Part shown: positions 1 through 13,315 of the stretch, piece after piece
Numbering within the stretch: position 1 is the stretch's first letter
How the letters are laid out: each line of letters starts with the position of its first letter
Source of the DNA: Mycoplasmataceae bacterium
GTDB lineage: Bacteria; Bacillota_I; Bacilli_A; Mycoplasmatales; Mycoplasmoidaceae
Direction of reading: 5' to 3'
DNA: 43,983 bases
Assembly: GCA_031275175.1 (NCBI GenBank)
Contig: JAISPD010000017.1
Span: 1-43,983 of the forward strand
Made by a program: the position numbers and the translations under genes
The notes under the pieces: generated by a model
Seen by the model: only the letters and a program-made list of their open reading frames with translations
Database searches by the model: none
What the model was told of the DNA's origin: nothing

Positions 1-66
1 TATTAATATGTATTTGTATTCTTCCTTGGTCATTATTTGTCCTTCTCGTTAATTAAACGTTATTTT

Positions 67-115
67 GGGACAAAGTCGCTGATCCTTTACTCGGGACATT
101 TTCGCTGATCTTTTA
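67..115. repeat. Two tandem imperfect copies of a 23-bp GGGACA...CGCTGATC motif
   Basis: Positions 67-89 and 93-115 are two direct copies, 26 bp apart, sharing GGGACA, then CGCTGATC, then TTTA. The last 18 bases of copy 2 plus one (TTTTCGCTGATCTTTTAG, 99-116) recur exactly on the minus strand at 20264-20281. Repeated short boxes like these occur at the ends of some insertion sequences (IS21-like elements, for example), but no transposase is visible. The rest of 1-190 shows no gene. Confidence 0.6.
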
Positions 116-190
116 GAAATGGAGCAATAAAATCTTAACAATTAAGGTTCTTGCTAATAAATATTTTAATGTATTGTTAATAAGAGGAAT

Positions 191-295
191 ATGACATTAC
201 TTAATTTGGTAAAGAAAATTGCAGGAGATGTTGAAGACATCAATGCTCGCTCGGACAAGCTCGAGGAGAGAGTTGCTAGACTTGAATTTCGTTAA
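191..295 (+). pseudogene. Truncated small coiled-coil protein, paralogue of the 19142-19351 protein
   Basis: A 34-residue reading frame starts at ATG 191 after a good ribosome binding site (AAGAGGA). Its N-terminus MTLLNLVKKIAGDV matches the internal stretch MILFNLVKKIATDV of the 69-residue protein on the minus strand at 19142-19351. It therefore corresponds only to the C-terminal, coiled-coil-like half (DKLEERVARLE). A stop codon at 167-169 prevents extension upstream. The DNA just downstream (306-335) also matches DNA downstream of the other family members, so the similarity includes the flank. It may be a remnant or a working short form; function unknown. Confidence 0.55.
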
Positions 296-305
296 ATTCA
301 CAATT

Positions 306-1456
<1,151 letters not shown>

Positions 1457-1464
<8 letters not shown>

Positions 1465-2047
1465 ATTGATGTTCATCATTTAAACTTTCACTACGTGTTT
1501 TATCTAATGATAGGTAATTACCATGTTCCAATTTTCGATAAATATGTTTATTAAGAAATTTTATTAGTTTAGAAGAAGAGTCATCCGATAGTTCATCAGT
1601 AATTGGTGACACTAAAATACTTTTGCACCCAATACGGCTGGCTGTTCAAATATCGGTAATAAATTGATCACCCAAAAATATTACTTCGTTTGGTCTTAAA
1701 TTTTGTCTAGTTAACATCTTAGTAATTTTGCGTTTCATCGGTTTCTTGGCATTAAAAATAACTTCATCAACTTCTAATCGACTTGTATAAGTTAGCACAC
1801 GTTTCTTAGAATTATTGGAAACGATTGCTAATTTAATATCGTTGCTACGAATTTCATTGCAAAAATTAATAACTTTTTTATTAGGTCATTTTGTGAAATG
1901 CGGTGAAAGTGTATTATCCAAATCACAAATTAACATCTTGATACCAATTTTTTTTAATAAGAAAATATTAAGATTAGTGTAAGACTTAATAAAAATTGTT
2001 GGTCGGAAATAATTTAATCAATGAGCTTTAGTTTTAATTTTTGCCAT
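1457..2047 (-). CDS. HAD-superfamily (class IIIA, YqeG-like) phosphatase
   Basis: 196 residues, beginning MAKIKTKAHWLNYFRP. The HAD motif I is ICDLDNTLSP, with nucleophile Asp42 and acid/base Asp44. Motif II is probably the Ser of IVSNNS, motif III the lysine of AKKPMKR, and motif IV is FLGDQFITDI. The short length without a large cap fits the YqeG/PGP-like class IIIA phosphatases; the substrate in this organism is unknown. It is the last gene of the operon parE-parC-HAD, starting 3 nt after the parC stop, and overlaps the end of mnmA by 8 bp. In-frame TGA codons (AHWLNYF, TKWPNKK, TDIWTAS) hide it under the standard code. Confidence 0.85.
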
Positions 2048-2050
2048 ACT

Positions 2051-4500
2051 TTACTTATCAAAAATTGTATTATCAACACTTTCATTTTCAACTAAACTTG
2101 TTCGATTAACAAAAATAGAAAATTTATTGTTAATCATACTTACACGAGTTTCATCATTGCCAATCACTACCACACTCGCTTTAATCAAAGATCATTGTCC
2201 ATCAATGTTTACATGATTTATCCAGTCATTGTTATTAACTGGAAAAGCATTAAGTACTTCAAATGGATGAGATTTCACTTGGCTAATTAATCGATTCCCT
2301 TTGTTTGTTCGGTTACCAATGGTTATTAATTCTCGATGGATGCGTTTCATACCTTGTTTACAACCAATCAAAATAAATTCACGTTTTGGATCATCTAAAA
2401 AAATGGCACTCACTTCATCATCTTCATTTAAGAAAACATTTTTAACCCCAGCGGCAGTACGTGAAATAATACTAACTTGATCAATTGGATAAAATAATCC
2501 CATACCATATTTAGTAATTACACCAATTTTTTGTGATGCATCAGTGCTATTTTCACAAACAACACATGAAGTTACCGCATCACCAGCATCAAGTTTCATA
2601 ACGGTAGTAATTTTAATTAATTTAGAAATTCCTAAATCTTTGATTAATGTTCTTTTAATTTTATTTTTACGACTAGCGATTATAAGACAACGACTATCTT
2701 CTAAATTATTAGAAAAGTTAAAAGCCTGAATAATTTTATCATCTGGATCATTGACGACAATATTATTTAAATGTATACCCATATCGCCTCATTTTGATTC
2801 AGGAATTTTAAAAGTAGGAATACTAATGTAATTGCCCTTACTTGTAATTAGAATAACTTTATCACGTTGATTAGAAATAAACTGTATGATTGGGATATCG
2901 CCTTCTTTTAGTTTTAAATGATCATGTTCAGAATTAGCATAGCTACGTTTATAAATGTTTTTAAGGTATCCATCCCTAGTTACTAGGATAATATTTTCAC
3001 GATCTTCAATAATGTCAGCTTGGTCAATCGTAATTTTCGTTTCTTCTTGCGAAATCAAAGTTTTGCGAGCAGAACCAAATATTTTCTTATAAATCCGTAA
3101 TTTGTTTTTTAAGAAATTGTTACGATGATCCTTATCTTTAATTAGTAATTCTAATTCACAAATTTGGCTTTCCAGTTCAATTAACTCCTGCTTAAGTGTA
3201 GTTACATCATGATTGGACAAACGATAAAGACGCATGTTAACAATTGCTTCAGCTTGCGTTTCGCTAAAAACCATTTTTGACATTAAATTATTTTTAGCAG
3301 TAACTTTGTCACTGGATTTACGAATTAATTCAATAACATCATCCATCATACTAATGGCTTTAACCAAACCTGTAATAATTTCTTTACGCAATTTGGCTCT
3401 ATTTAAATCATATTTACTTGCCAAAATCGTGATATTTTGAATGTGGTCAATAAAAGCATCAAGCACTTCTAACAACGGCATACAGTATGGCTTACGGTCT
3501 TTAATCGCTACCATATTGATGTTGTAAGAGATTTGCAAAGGAGTATTTTTAAATAAAAAGTTCTTTACAAACTCAAAATTCTTACCATTTTTCATATCAA
3601 GGGCAATGGCGATACCATGATCATCGGATTCGTCACGCACTTCTTCAATGTTTAATACGTCATGCTTAATTGCTAACTCTTGAATATTTTTAATAATGGT
3701 TGATTTATTGGTTTCATAAGGAATTTCTGTAATATAAATTTGTTTAGCACTTTTTTGAGAGATCTTACCTCGAATAATAATTTTCCCTTTACCTTTTTCA
3801 TAAGCTTCACGCACACCTTTAGGATTTAATAATAGACCACCTGTAGGAAAATCAGGACCTGGCATTATTTTCAAAATGGTTGACAAATAACCTGTTGGTG
3901 AATCTATTCTAGTAATGATTGCATCAATTACCTCTGTCAAATTGAATGGTGGAATATTAGTTGCATAACCAGCAGCAATTCCGTTTGCTCCATTAATTAA
4001 TAAATTTGGTAAAAAAGTGGGCAACACAGTAGGTTCTTTTTCGCTATCATCAAAATTATTAATAAACGGAACAGTGTCTTTCTTGATATTTTCAATCAAT
4101 GTTTGGCCAAATTGAGATAAACGACATTCAGTGTAACGCATAGCTGCTGGGCCATCACCATCAATGGAACCATTATTACCATGCATATCCAACAATGGCA
4201 TATTATTCTTTCAGTTTTGAGACATGCGTACCATAGCGTCATAAATTGAAGTATCACCATGAGGATGGTATTTACCAATTACTTCACCAACTGTTCTAGC
4301 AGATTTTTTATGAGGTTTATCATAAAAAAGCTGTAAATCATTCATCGCATAAATAATTCGTCGTTGTACTGGTTTTAATCCATCTCGAACATCTGGTAAT
4401 GCCCGATCCTGAATAATATATTTGGCATACTTGCCAAAACTTTCAGACATGATTTCTTCAATAGGTTTGATATGAATTGATGAAATTTCAGTTTTAGCCA

Positions 4501-4501
<1 letters not shown>
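2051..4501 (-). CDS. parC: DNA topoisomerase IV subunit A (ParC)
   Basis: 816 residues with UGA = Trp. This is the DNA-breaking and rejoining subunit of topoisomerase IV, which unlinks daughter chromosomes as an A2B2 enzyme with ParE. The catalytic tyrosine is Tyr123 in RYTECRLS. The quinolone-resistance region is [12 protein letters not shown] (79-90), with Thr84 and Asp88 at the positions of E. coli ParC Ser80 and Glu84; these look like ordinary variants. The C-terminal half carries degenerate beta-pinwheel repeats ([26 protein letters not shown]). It is coupled to parE by a TAATG stop-start overlap, with its ribosome site (GGAGAG) inside the end of parE. ParC rather than GyrA is inferred from the adjacent ParE and the mollicute parE-parC order. 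Confidence 0.93.
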
Positions 4502-6456
<1,955 letters not shown>

Positions 6457-6462
6457 TATAAT
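6457..6462 (+). promoter_or_regulatory. -10 box of nadD, close to the start codon
   Basis: TATAAT ends 6 nt before ATG 6469 and no ribosome site is present, which implies a leaderless transcript. Confidence 0.5.
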
Positions 6463-6468
6463 TGGAAC

Positions 6469-7506
6469 ATGGATAATATAATACTTTTAGGTGGTGTTTT
6501 TGATCCGGTACACATCGGTCATCTATTAATTTATAAAACTATCAAAAAGCATTTACAATTCAAAAAATTTATCATTATTCCAAGCAAAAACCCTCCGCTA
6601 AAAGATCATCAACCTTATGCACCCATTGCTGACCGAATTAATATGCTTAAATTATTGTTCGGTAGATACCGAGATATTGAAATATCCACCCATGAAGTTT
6701 TTGTGAAAAACAAAATCGTTTCATATACGATTGATACTTTGAAGTATTTTCATAAAAAATATCCAAATGCTCATTTATATTTCGTGATTGGATCAGATCG
6801 GTACCTTGATTTCAAACAATGAAAATCTTGAAGGGATATTTTACAATTAGTAAAATTACTCGTAGTAAAAAGAAATCATAAAAAAATAGTTAAGTCTATT
6901 CCTGCTACTTTTCTTAATGTTAAACCAATCATGATTTCAAGTAGTCAATTGCGAATTGAACCAAACAATCGTTACTTGACGACATCAGTGAGCGATTACA
7001 TTAGTTCACATGGGTTATACATTTCTAATCAGATTCGTCCATTACTTTCATTTAAACGGTATGAACATACTTTAAGAGTTGCCAAATTAGCAGTTGAATT
7101 GACTAAGGCAATTGCTCCTAAGTTAATAAAAAAGGCCTATATTGCTGCAATGTATCACGACATTGCTAAAGAATTTAGTCAAACAAAAATTAAGAGCATG
7201 ATAGAAAAATGAGATAAAAAAATGTTCCCTACAATTCACACAATGCACGGATTAGCGAGTGCAATTTACGCTCAGAAATTTTTTAACATTAAAGATCCAC
7301 AAATTTTAGATGCGGTTAGTTATCATGTTATTCCTAATGTTCATTCAAGTACTTTAACAATGATTATTTATTGTGCAGATAAATTAGAACCAGCCAGAAC
7401 CAAAAAAGATGTATCTAATCGACTTAAATATATTAAACTTGCTAAACATAATCTTAAATTAGCATTTACAATGCTTAAACAAGAAATGAGTAAGCACTAT
7501 AATTAG
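6469..7506 (+). CDS. nadD: Nicotinate-nucleotide adenylyltransferase fused to a YqeK-like HD hydrolase
   Basis: 345 residues in two domains. The N-terminal part is NadD, which makes nicotinate adenine dinucleotide from nicotinate mononucleotide and ATP: GGVFDPVHIGH (8-18) is the nucleotidyltransferase GxFxPxHxGH motif and ISSSQLR is the ISSTxIR-type signature. The C-terminal part (from about residue 185) is a YqeK-type HD domain, with MYHDIAKE (His230-Asp231), a later His in VSYHVIPN and YCADKLEPAR. YqeK proteins hydrolyse diadenosine tetraphosphate. NadD-HD fusions are common in mycoplasmas, so the architecture is normal. In-frame TGA codons in FKQWKSWRDI and EKWDKKM join three pieces. mtnN follows 3 nt later. 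Confidence 0.93.
7498..7503 (+). promoter_or_regulatory. Possible internal -10 box for mtnN
   Basis: TATAAT lies across the last codons of nadD-yqeK, 6 nt before the mtnN ATG at 7510, the same geometry as at mnmA and nadD. mtnN may thus have its own leaderless transcript as well as read-through. Confidence 0.4.
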
Positions 7507-7509
7507 ACA

Positions 7510-8196
7510 ATGATTGGTTTTGTAATTGCTTTAAAAAACGAATTACCTAATTTATTGAAAGAGTTTATCAACTTTTCCGTTCTAAAACAAAACGGATACG
7601 ATATATTTATATGAAAACAACATAACCATTCAGCGTGTCTTATTTATAGTGGTGTTGGAAAAGTTAATGCGGCAATGGCTACACAAACATTAATTAATAG
7701 TTGTAAGGTGACTAACATTATTAACATTGGTAGTTGCGGTGCAATTAAACCAAATGTTCACTTAAATAATGTCATTATTCCTAAAATTGTCAGTTATTTT
7801 GATATTGATTTGACAGCATTTGGTTATGAACCAAATCGATTGCCACATTTGCCTGTTCAATTTAAAATAGATCAAGCATTAATTAAAAAAATCCGTAAAA
7901 TCTTGCAACCTCTAAATTATAAAATTTCTCACGATGAATTGGTAACAGGTGAAACTTTTATCAATCAAAATAACTTTAAGAATTTCAAAATTAGTAAGAA
8001 TGCAATTGTTGTTGACATGGAAGGAGCAGCTATTGTTCAAACATGTAAACATAATAACATACCTTGTGTAATTATTAAAATTGTTAGTGATAGTATTTTT
8101 GATAAAAATAAAAATGAAATAAGCTGGAAGAATAACATTTTACCCATTAGTAAAATAATTAATCAAACTTTTTCAAGTTTAGTTTTTAAACTCTAA
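7510..8196 (+). CDS. mtnN: 5'-methylthioadenosine / S-adenosylhomocysteine nucleosidase
   Basis: 228 residues. The enzyme cleaves adenine from methylthioadenosine and S-adenosylhomocysteine, the by-products of SAM-dependent reactions such as those of the methyltransferases and the radical SAM enzyme in this window. Family features: N-terminal IGFVIALKNEL, VGKVNAAMATQ, the NIGSCGAI loop (usual form GSAGGL/GTAGG), TGETFI, and VVDMEGAAIVQTC at about 167-179, where Glu171 of MEGAA is the ribose-binding residue. The catalytic Asp should be in IVSDSIF. One in-frame TGA (IFIWKQH) is read as Trp. It is convergent with the phosphopantetheinyl transferase gene, with 25 nt between. Confidence 0.9.
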
Positions 8197-8221
8197 AAAA
8201 CAACGCAATTTTAATAATTCA

Positions 8222-8812
8222 TTAAAGTTGCACTTCAATAATTTTAAGCTCACCAATTTTCTCATATTGAGCAATCGCTATTTGCATATTTTTATTGAAT
8301 AACTTACTTCATGTGTATATTTGCATACCGCTAATCTTTAAGTTATCTAAGGGAAAAGAATTCATTTTTTTAGTAATACCAGTACCTATTAATTTAACAA
8401 CGGCTTCTTTTAAAGTTCATATTTGTGTTAATTTTGCAGCTGATGATCGATGATACATTTTTTGTTCACTTACAGAAAGAAATGCTTGAGAAATACTTTT
8501 AATTCGTTGATTAATTTTTTCAATATCAGCTCCAACTGAAAATTTAGAAACAGCACAAATTACATAATTATCACTATGCGATAAATTGAAATATAAACTT
8601 TGATTTTTTAAAAATGGTTTTCCATATTCATTAACACTTATGCCGCTGTTTGAGACATGATGAATACGTAATACATGTGTCAATAGTAGATGGGAAGCAA
8701 TTTTTTGGATGCGAGCCTGTGGATTTAAATAATTGTTAACAGTAGCTAGTAATTTTTTACTAACTTTCCTTGTTTGTAAATCCTGATTAATTTTTGCAAT
8801 ATATAACTTCAC
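8222..8812 (-). CDS. Sfp-type 4'-phosphopantetheinyl transferase
   Basis: 196 residues. It transfers phosphopantetheine from CoA to a serine of a carrier protein. It is the Sfp/HetI type, not the short AcpS type: GKPFL (64-68), the FNLSHS motif (75-80), VGADIEKI with metal ligands Asp96 and Glu98, and WTLKEAVVKLIGTG (132-145) containing the WxxKEAxxK signature. The start is GTG at 8812; the W codon at 132 is TGA. It ends the seven-gene operon and lies 6 nt after the acyl carrier protein gene, so the likely substrates are that protein and the carrier domain of the 13316-15247 ligase. Many mycoplasmas have only AcpS, so a dedicated Sfp-type enzyme is notable. Confidence 0.88.
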
Positions 8813-8818
8813 TATTAT

Positions 8819-9076
8819 TTACTTATGGTTAGCTTTAGATAACTGAGATTGAATAGTTTTAATAGCATCACCAACAGTTATGGTGCGCATTTGCAAAAAA
8901 TCAGGCAAAGTGATTTTAAATTGCTTTTCAATGGCAAAAGCCACCATGATAAGAGTGCTACTATTTGCACAAATATCATTGAATATGTGAGTATTTTCAT
9001 CGATTAGTGCATAGTCAATTTTTGCGTCCGGTATTACTTTCTTAAAAATGATAATTAATTGTGGCAATATATCCAT
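8819..9076 (-). CDS. Acyl carrier protein with a degenerate attachment motif
   Basis: 85 residues with the pattern of a small four-helix carrier protein: acidic loop ALIDENTHIFNDICANSS, then TLIMVAFAIEKQFKITLPDF as helix II, and TVGDAIKTIQSQL as the last helix. Aligned to ordinary ACP, the DSL attachment motif becomes N38-S39-S40, with Ser39 at the phosphopantetheine position. Its place between an acyl-activating enzyme and an Sfp-type transferase strongly supports the carrier role. The usual Asp before the serine is lost, so it may be a specialised carrier rather than the housekeeping ACP. No fatty-acid elongation genes are nearby. Confidence 0.8.
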   Translation of the reverse strand: MDILPQLIIIFKKVIPDAKIDYALIDENTHIFNDICANSSTLIMVAFAIEKQFKITLPDFLQMRTITVGDAIKTIQSQLSKANHK

Positions 9077-9093
9077 AAATAAATATTAAATGA

Positions 9094-10602
9094 TTATTGT
9101 TGATTTCTCAATATTTTCATAACAGGAGATCGCTTAAAATCAGTTGTACGAATAATTAATTTATTGATCCTCATAAACATTGGCAATGTGCGATTGGTTT
9201 TCTCATAATAATCTTTAATTAAATCATTCACATTTTTTGTATTTGAATTTTGATTCATATATGGGTAAACTTCTAAAATCAATTCACCTTTTTCATAATA
9301 AATTAAAGAATCTTTAATTAAAGAATAATCATTAAAAATAGCTTCAATTTCTTCTGGGAATATCTTCTCCCCACTTGGTAAAACAATTGTGTTTGTATTT
9401 CTTCCAATAATGTAAAGATTTTTATTTTTATACTCAACTAGGTCTCCTGTTTTAAATCATCCTTTATCAAACGCAAGATTTGTATTAACTTTATCAAAAA
9501 AATAACCTGGTGAAACGTTGTCTCCTTTAATTCAAAGTTCGCCATTAACAATTTTAATTTTTTGATGTGGGAATAAGTAACCAACTGAATGCGGTCGTTT
9601 AAGTGAGAAACGATTACCAGAAACTAAATTAGTAGTCTCAGTGGACCCGTAACCACTTGATGCATAAATTCCCAATTTTGCTGCTCTAATTAGCAAAGAT
9701 TGTGGAATGTGTGCTCCTCCACAAACTATGAATTTCAATTTTCCACCAAGTAATTGTTTGTTCTGTTCTCCAAAAAAACATATCACTTCTAATAATGATG
9801 GTGTAATGCAAGTGATATCTGGGTGAGCGATAGAAAAATTATGAATAAAATTTTTGGGCTCATCGCAAATGTAATTATTACTTCCTGTATATAGTGGCGT
9901 AAGCAAACTACGTACTAAACCAAAAATATGAAAAAACGGAATAACTGTTAAATAATTTAGATGTAATATTTTAGGAAAACCATATGCACCATTTACCATT
10001 CCTCTTGTTAAATTACGATGAGTTAAAGTAACTATTTTTGGTTTACCAATAGTTCCACCTGTGAAATAAAGTGCAGCTATTGTATTTTTGGTTAATTTAA
10101 CTGTGCTATTTTTCTCTTTACCTTTGTTTTCAATTTTAGCGGTATTGATAACTTGAGTTTTATTATTTCAAGAAGAATAAATCTTATCTAATGAATCACT
10201 ATAAATTAATAGTCTAACATGATGCTTCTCTATAAGATTTGCGATCAATATTCCAGGCATTGATAAAGGAAAAACCATAGAAATCGCTCCCATGGATGTG
10301 ATTGCTAAAAACATCGTGATGAAAGCATACTCGTTTTTCATATGCAAACCTACGATATCACCGAATTTAATTTCCTTGGCAATGAGAAAACTTTGCATTT
10401 TTGCAACATCATTCAACATGTCAAAATATGTTTTTGAAAAATTTTTGCTAGTTATTGCCACTAAATTTGCATAATTTTTATTCAAAAATTTCAACAAATC
10501 CGGAATCGTTTGGATGTCACCACTTGATTCTAGTTGTTGAAGTTCGTTTTCAGGCATCGGATTGGTTCAATATCTACCATATCCTAATCTAGATTTTTTC
10601 AT
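9094..10602 (-). CDS. AMP-forming acyl-activating enzyme (acyl-ACP/CoA synthetase family)
   Basis: 502 residues with UGA = Trp. ANL-superfamily ligase: ATP activates a carboxylate to an acyl-adenylate, which is passed to a thiol. Visible motifs are the phosphate loop YFTGGTIGKPK (about 177-187), SGYGSTETTNL (about 314-324), FKTGDLVEYKNKNLYIIGR and the hinge LPSGEKIFPEE. The start at 10602 (MKKSRLGYGRYWTNP) lies 2 nt after the upstream gene's stop. A free ACP gene follows 17 nt downstream and is the likely acceptor. The substrate is not evident from sequence; a long-chain fatty acid is inferred from the adjoining glycerolipid acyltransferases. Confidence 0.86.
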
Positions 10603-10604
10603 AA

Positions 10605-11249
10605 TTAATTGTTTATTTCTGATTCCAATGTATCTTTCATTAAATTCAAATAATCATAAAGCATTTTGGTCATTTCAGAACTAGTGATTGTGTTTAGTTC
10701 CTTAAAGTGATCATACAAAACTATCTTTTTACCTAAGATGATATGTTGTGGATGAAATGGTTTATGATGGGGATGGATGTAAATTGGATAAATGGGAACA
10801 TTTGCTAAATATGAAATAGTTGCTACACCTGTTTTTAATGGTGCAATTTCTTTTGTTCCGTTCATGGCTCCTTCAGGAAAAATTAATATTAGCTGACCAT
10901 TCTTTAATAGATTAATAATTTTTTTGAAATTTTCTAGTTCAAATTTTTCTTTATTGATAATAACAGTATCTATAGCATTGAGAAATCAACGACTTATTTT
11001 ATTGCTCACAACTACATCAGAAATTACTGAACAAATATTTCGTAATGGCATAGTAAAAGTAATTAATGGTGCTTCAATTCAATGATTGTGATTGCAAACA
11101 ATAATACCTGGTCCTTTTAATTTCAAACGTTTAAAAGCTCCTTCCATATAGTGATATTTTCGATGATAAATAATTCACCACGATGGTCAAGCAAAAATTT
11201 TACAAAGTCATAATAATCAGTAAAAATGTTTAATTTTATTTTTTTCCAT
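10605..11249 (-). CDS. PlsC-family acyltransferase B, with Glu in the HX4D motif
   Basis: 214 residues of the lysophospholipid acyltransferase (LPLAT) family. These enzymes move an acyl group from ACP or CoA to a glycerolipid. The N-terminus is Trp-rich and hydrophobic (several W from TGA; HFYWLLWLCKIFAW), suggesting membrane attachment. Motif I is NHNHWIEAP: catalytic His54, but Glu59 where the usual HX4D has Asp. Motif III is FPEGAMNGT (124-132), and VPIYPIYI is the last block. ATG 11249 lies inside the preceding acyltransferase gene (14-nt overlap). The residue change may alter activity or specificity; otherwise the fold signature is intact. Confidence 0.83.
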
Positions 11250-11898
11250 GTTCTACCATGGCTTTTAATTCTAAAATCTTTTGTTCTAAAATTTTAGTTA
11301 ATCTTTGCAATTCGGCTAATGATGGGTTTGAGACTTTAGTTGATTCGTATATGTGAATCGGTACGCCAATTGCAATTGTCTCCCTTTTGAATATTCCATA
11401 ATTACCAGTATGATACACAGGAATAATAGGTACTCTTGATTGAATAGCAATTAGCGCAGCCGAAGATTTAAAGGGAAGCATCATTTCACTACCACGAAGT
11501 GGTAAACGACCTTCAGGAAAAATTTGAATAACATCGCCATGCTGTAAAACTTCATTGCACTCACCAATAAAATCTGGGTTAGCATTGTATCGCTCAACTT
11601 TAATTGAACCGAATAAATTCAAAATAGTTTTTGCACTACGGACTCTCACATAAATTATTTCGCCAACTAAACATCGTAAATATCTAGTGACAAACACAAA
11701 CATTAATAAAAATGGATCAAGTGTTGTTTTATGATTACTAATAACAATGGCTGGTCCTTTAATATATCGCTTTTGAATTTTTTTATTTTCATAATAATAT
11801 TTTGGTTTAAAAAGAATTAATGAAGGCAACCACCCTGTTGTTTTCATAAATCATCGAAACAAATTTTTATATCAAGCATTCTTATATGATTTTGACAT
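11236..11898 (-). CDS. PlsC-family acyltransferase A (1-acyl-glycerol-3-phosphate acyltransferase-like)
   Basis: 220 residues of the LPLAT family. Motif I is NHKTTLDPF with the canonical His56-X4-Asp61; motif III is FPEGRLPLRG (about 127-136), followed by the VPIIPVYHTG block. Start ATG 11898 (MSKSYKNAWYKNLFRW) overlaps the upstream transporter stop as TAATG, so the two are translationally coupled. With acyltransferase B it gives two acyl-transfer enzymes in one operon, which could serve the sn-1 and sn-2 positions or different lysolipids. The general name PlsC is possible, but the genome may have another plsC elsewhere, so I leave the symbol empty. Confidence 0.87.
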
Positions 11899-13301
11899 TA
11901 TGACTGCTTTTTCCCAATATTTTGTAAGTGTTTAGGCATAAAAAAAGCGGCAACTAATGCTAAAGTACAAATCGCAACAATGATATATGTAATGACATGC
12001 GGTCCAAATTCAGGATGATTTTCATAGTCAATTTTTGAGACATTTATCCATACTGGTTCATTTAAAGCATTAGATAATGCTACCACAATTCCTTGAGTAC
12101 CAAAAAACATTGCTTGATTAGCTCGTTGGTTCTTATCTGTTTGTTCTTTAGCTATTTGGGTAGGCACTAAATAAGGAGCAGAGAAAAAATTAGTTAACCC
12201 AAAACTACCAATTGATGAGCCGATGGCGGTAATAATTAAGATTATTAAATTAGAATCTATTCAATTTTTATACGCAATCATAAACGATAACATTGCTAAA
12301 ATAAAAGTGGTTATCGCTATGATAAAGGAAACTTTAAATCCATAACGATTCATAATCTTTTTATTTAACAATAACATTAATGGAATTGGCGCAAACGCCG
12401 CAGTATTAATCACTGTAATTTGCCATGTTTTTAATCCCATGGAAGAAGAAGCAATTGTCGTTTGACCTTGTAAGAATAAATCTAAACCAAAATAAAAAAC
12501 TGCAAAGATAATAATCCAGGTTAAAAACGGTTTATTACCAATCGTAATTTTGATTGATTCAAAAAATCCAACACTTTCTTTTAATTTAACTTCGTTTGAT
12601 AATTTTTTTTGTTTAACACCACTCGCTGTATATGTTATTAAGTAAGAAGGGGGTTCTTTAATGAAGATTAATGGAATAATCATGGTAAGCATCAACGGTG
12701 ACAAAGACATGGATATTCAACGCATATTTACTCCAGGTATATCTTTAATCGCACCTAAAATTACTGGAAATAACGCATACCCAATTGAATAGCAAATGGT
12801 ATCATAAAACGCCTTTCAACTCGTTAAACGAATACGGGCTTGAACATCATATGTAATCTCAGGAAACGAAGCATAAAATGATTCTAAACAAAGGCAATAA
12901 CTAGCAAAATAAAGTAAAAGAGCTACAAATATATAAAATGTATTGCTCATACTATTTGGCTCCAAACTTATAGGATTACTGATAGCAAGATAAGTGCAAA
13001 TTAATCCGATCATCCCAATTAAAATACAAGGACGGCGTCTTCCCCAGCGAGTTTTAGTGCGATCACTAATATGAGCAGCAGGAATATTTAATAAAGCATC
13101 AATTACTTTACCAATTGTAAATAGAATACTAAAAACAACAGTGGCAACGATTGCTTGATTTTCTTGACCAAAAAAAATTATGGCTCCCGAATTACCAATG
13201 AGCGCATTCTGAATGTAAATGCTAAAAAATAAATTTAAAAAAATTGGACCAGAGCTGGCTAAAGCAAATATCGGTTCACGGCGTTTAGTAAGCTTATTCA
13301 T
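11898..13301 (-). CDS. MFS_2 (GPH-type) transporter, possible lysolipid or fatty-acid carrier
   Basis: 467 residues with about 12 membrane segments. The loop after segment 2, ISDRTKTRWGRRRP (78-91), is the signature of the glycoside-pentoside-hexuronide (MelB-like) branch of the MFS; this branch also contains the animal lysophosphatidylcholine transporter MFSD2A. MelB's cation-site pair Asp55/Asp59 corresponds to Asp68 and Asn72 here, so the second acid is missing and Na+ coupling may differ. It lies in the acyl-activation operon, 14 nt after the ligase-ACP gene and overlapping acyltransferase A. E. coli pairs Aas with the MFS lysolipid flippase LplT, which is an analogous arrangement. Sugar transport is the alternative. 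Confidence 0.78.
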
Positions 13302-13315
13302 AAAACTAATTCTAT

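Noticed and set aside
4211-4275. Possible quinolone-resistance change in ParC (Thr84, Asp88)
   Set aside because: Thr and Asp at these positions are conservative alternatives to Ser and Glu; resistance cannot be claimed from them.
6469-7506. NadD fused to an HD domain as a novel fusion
   Set aside because: This fusion is well known in mycoplasmas.
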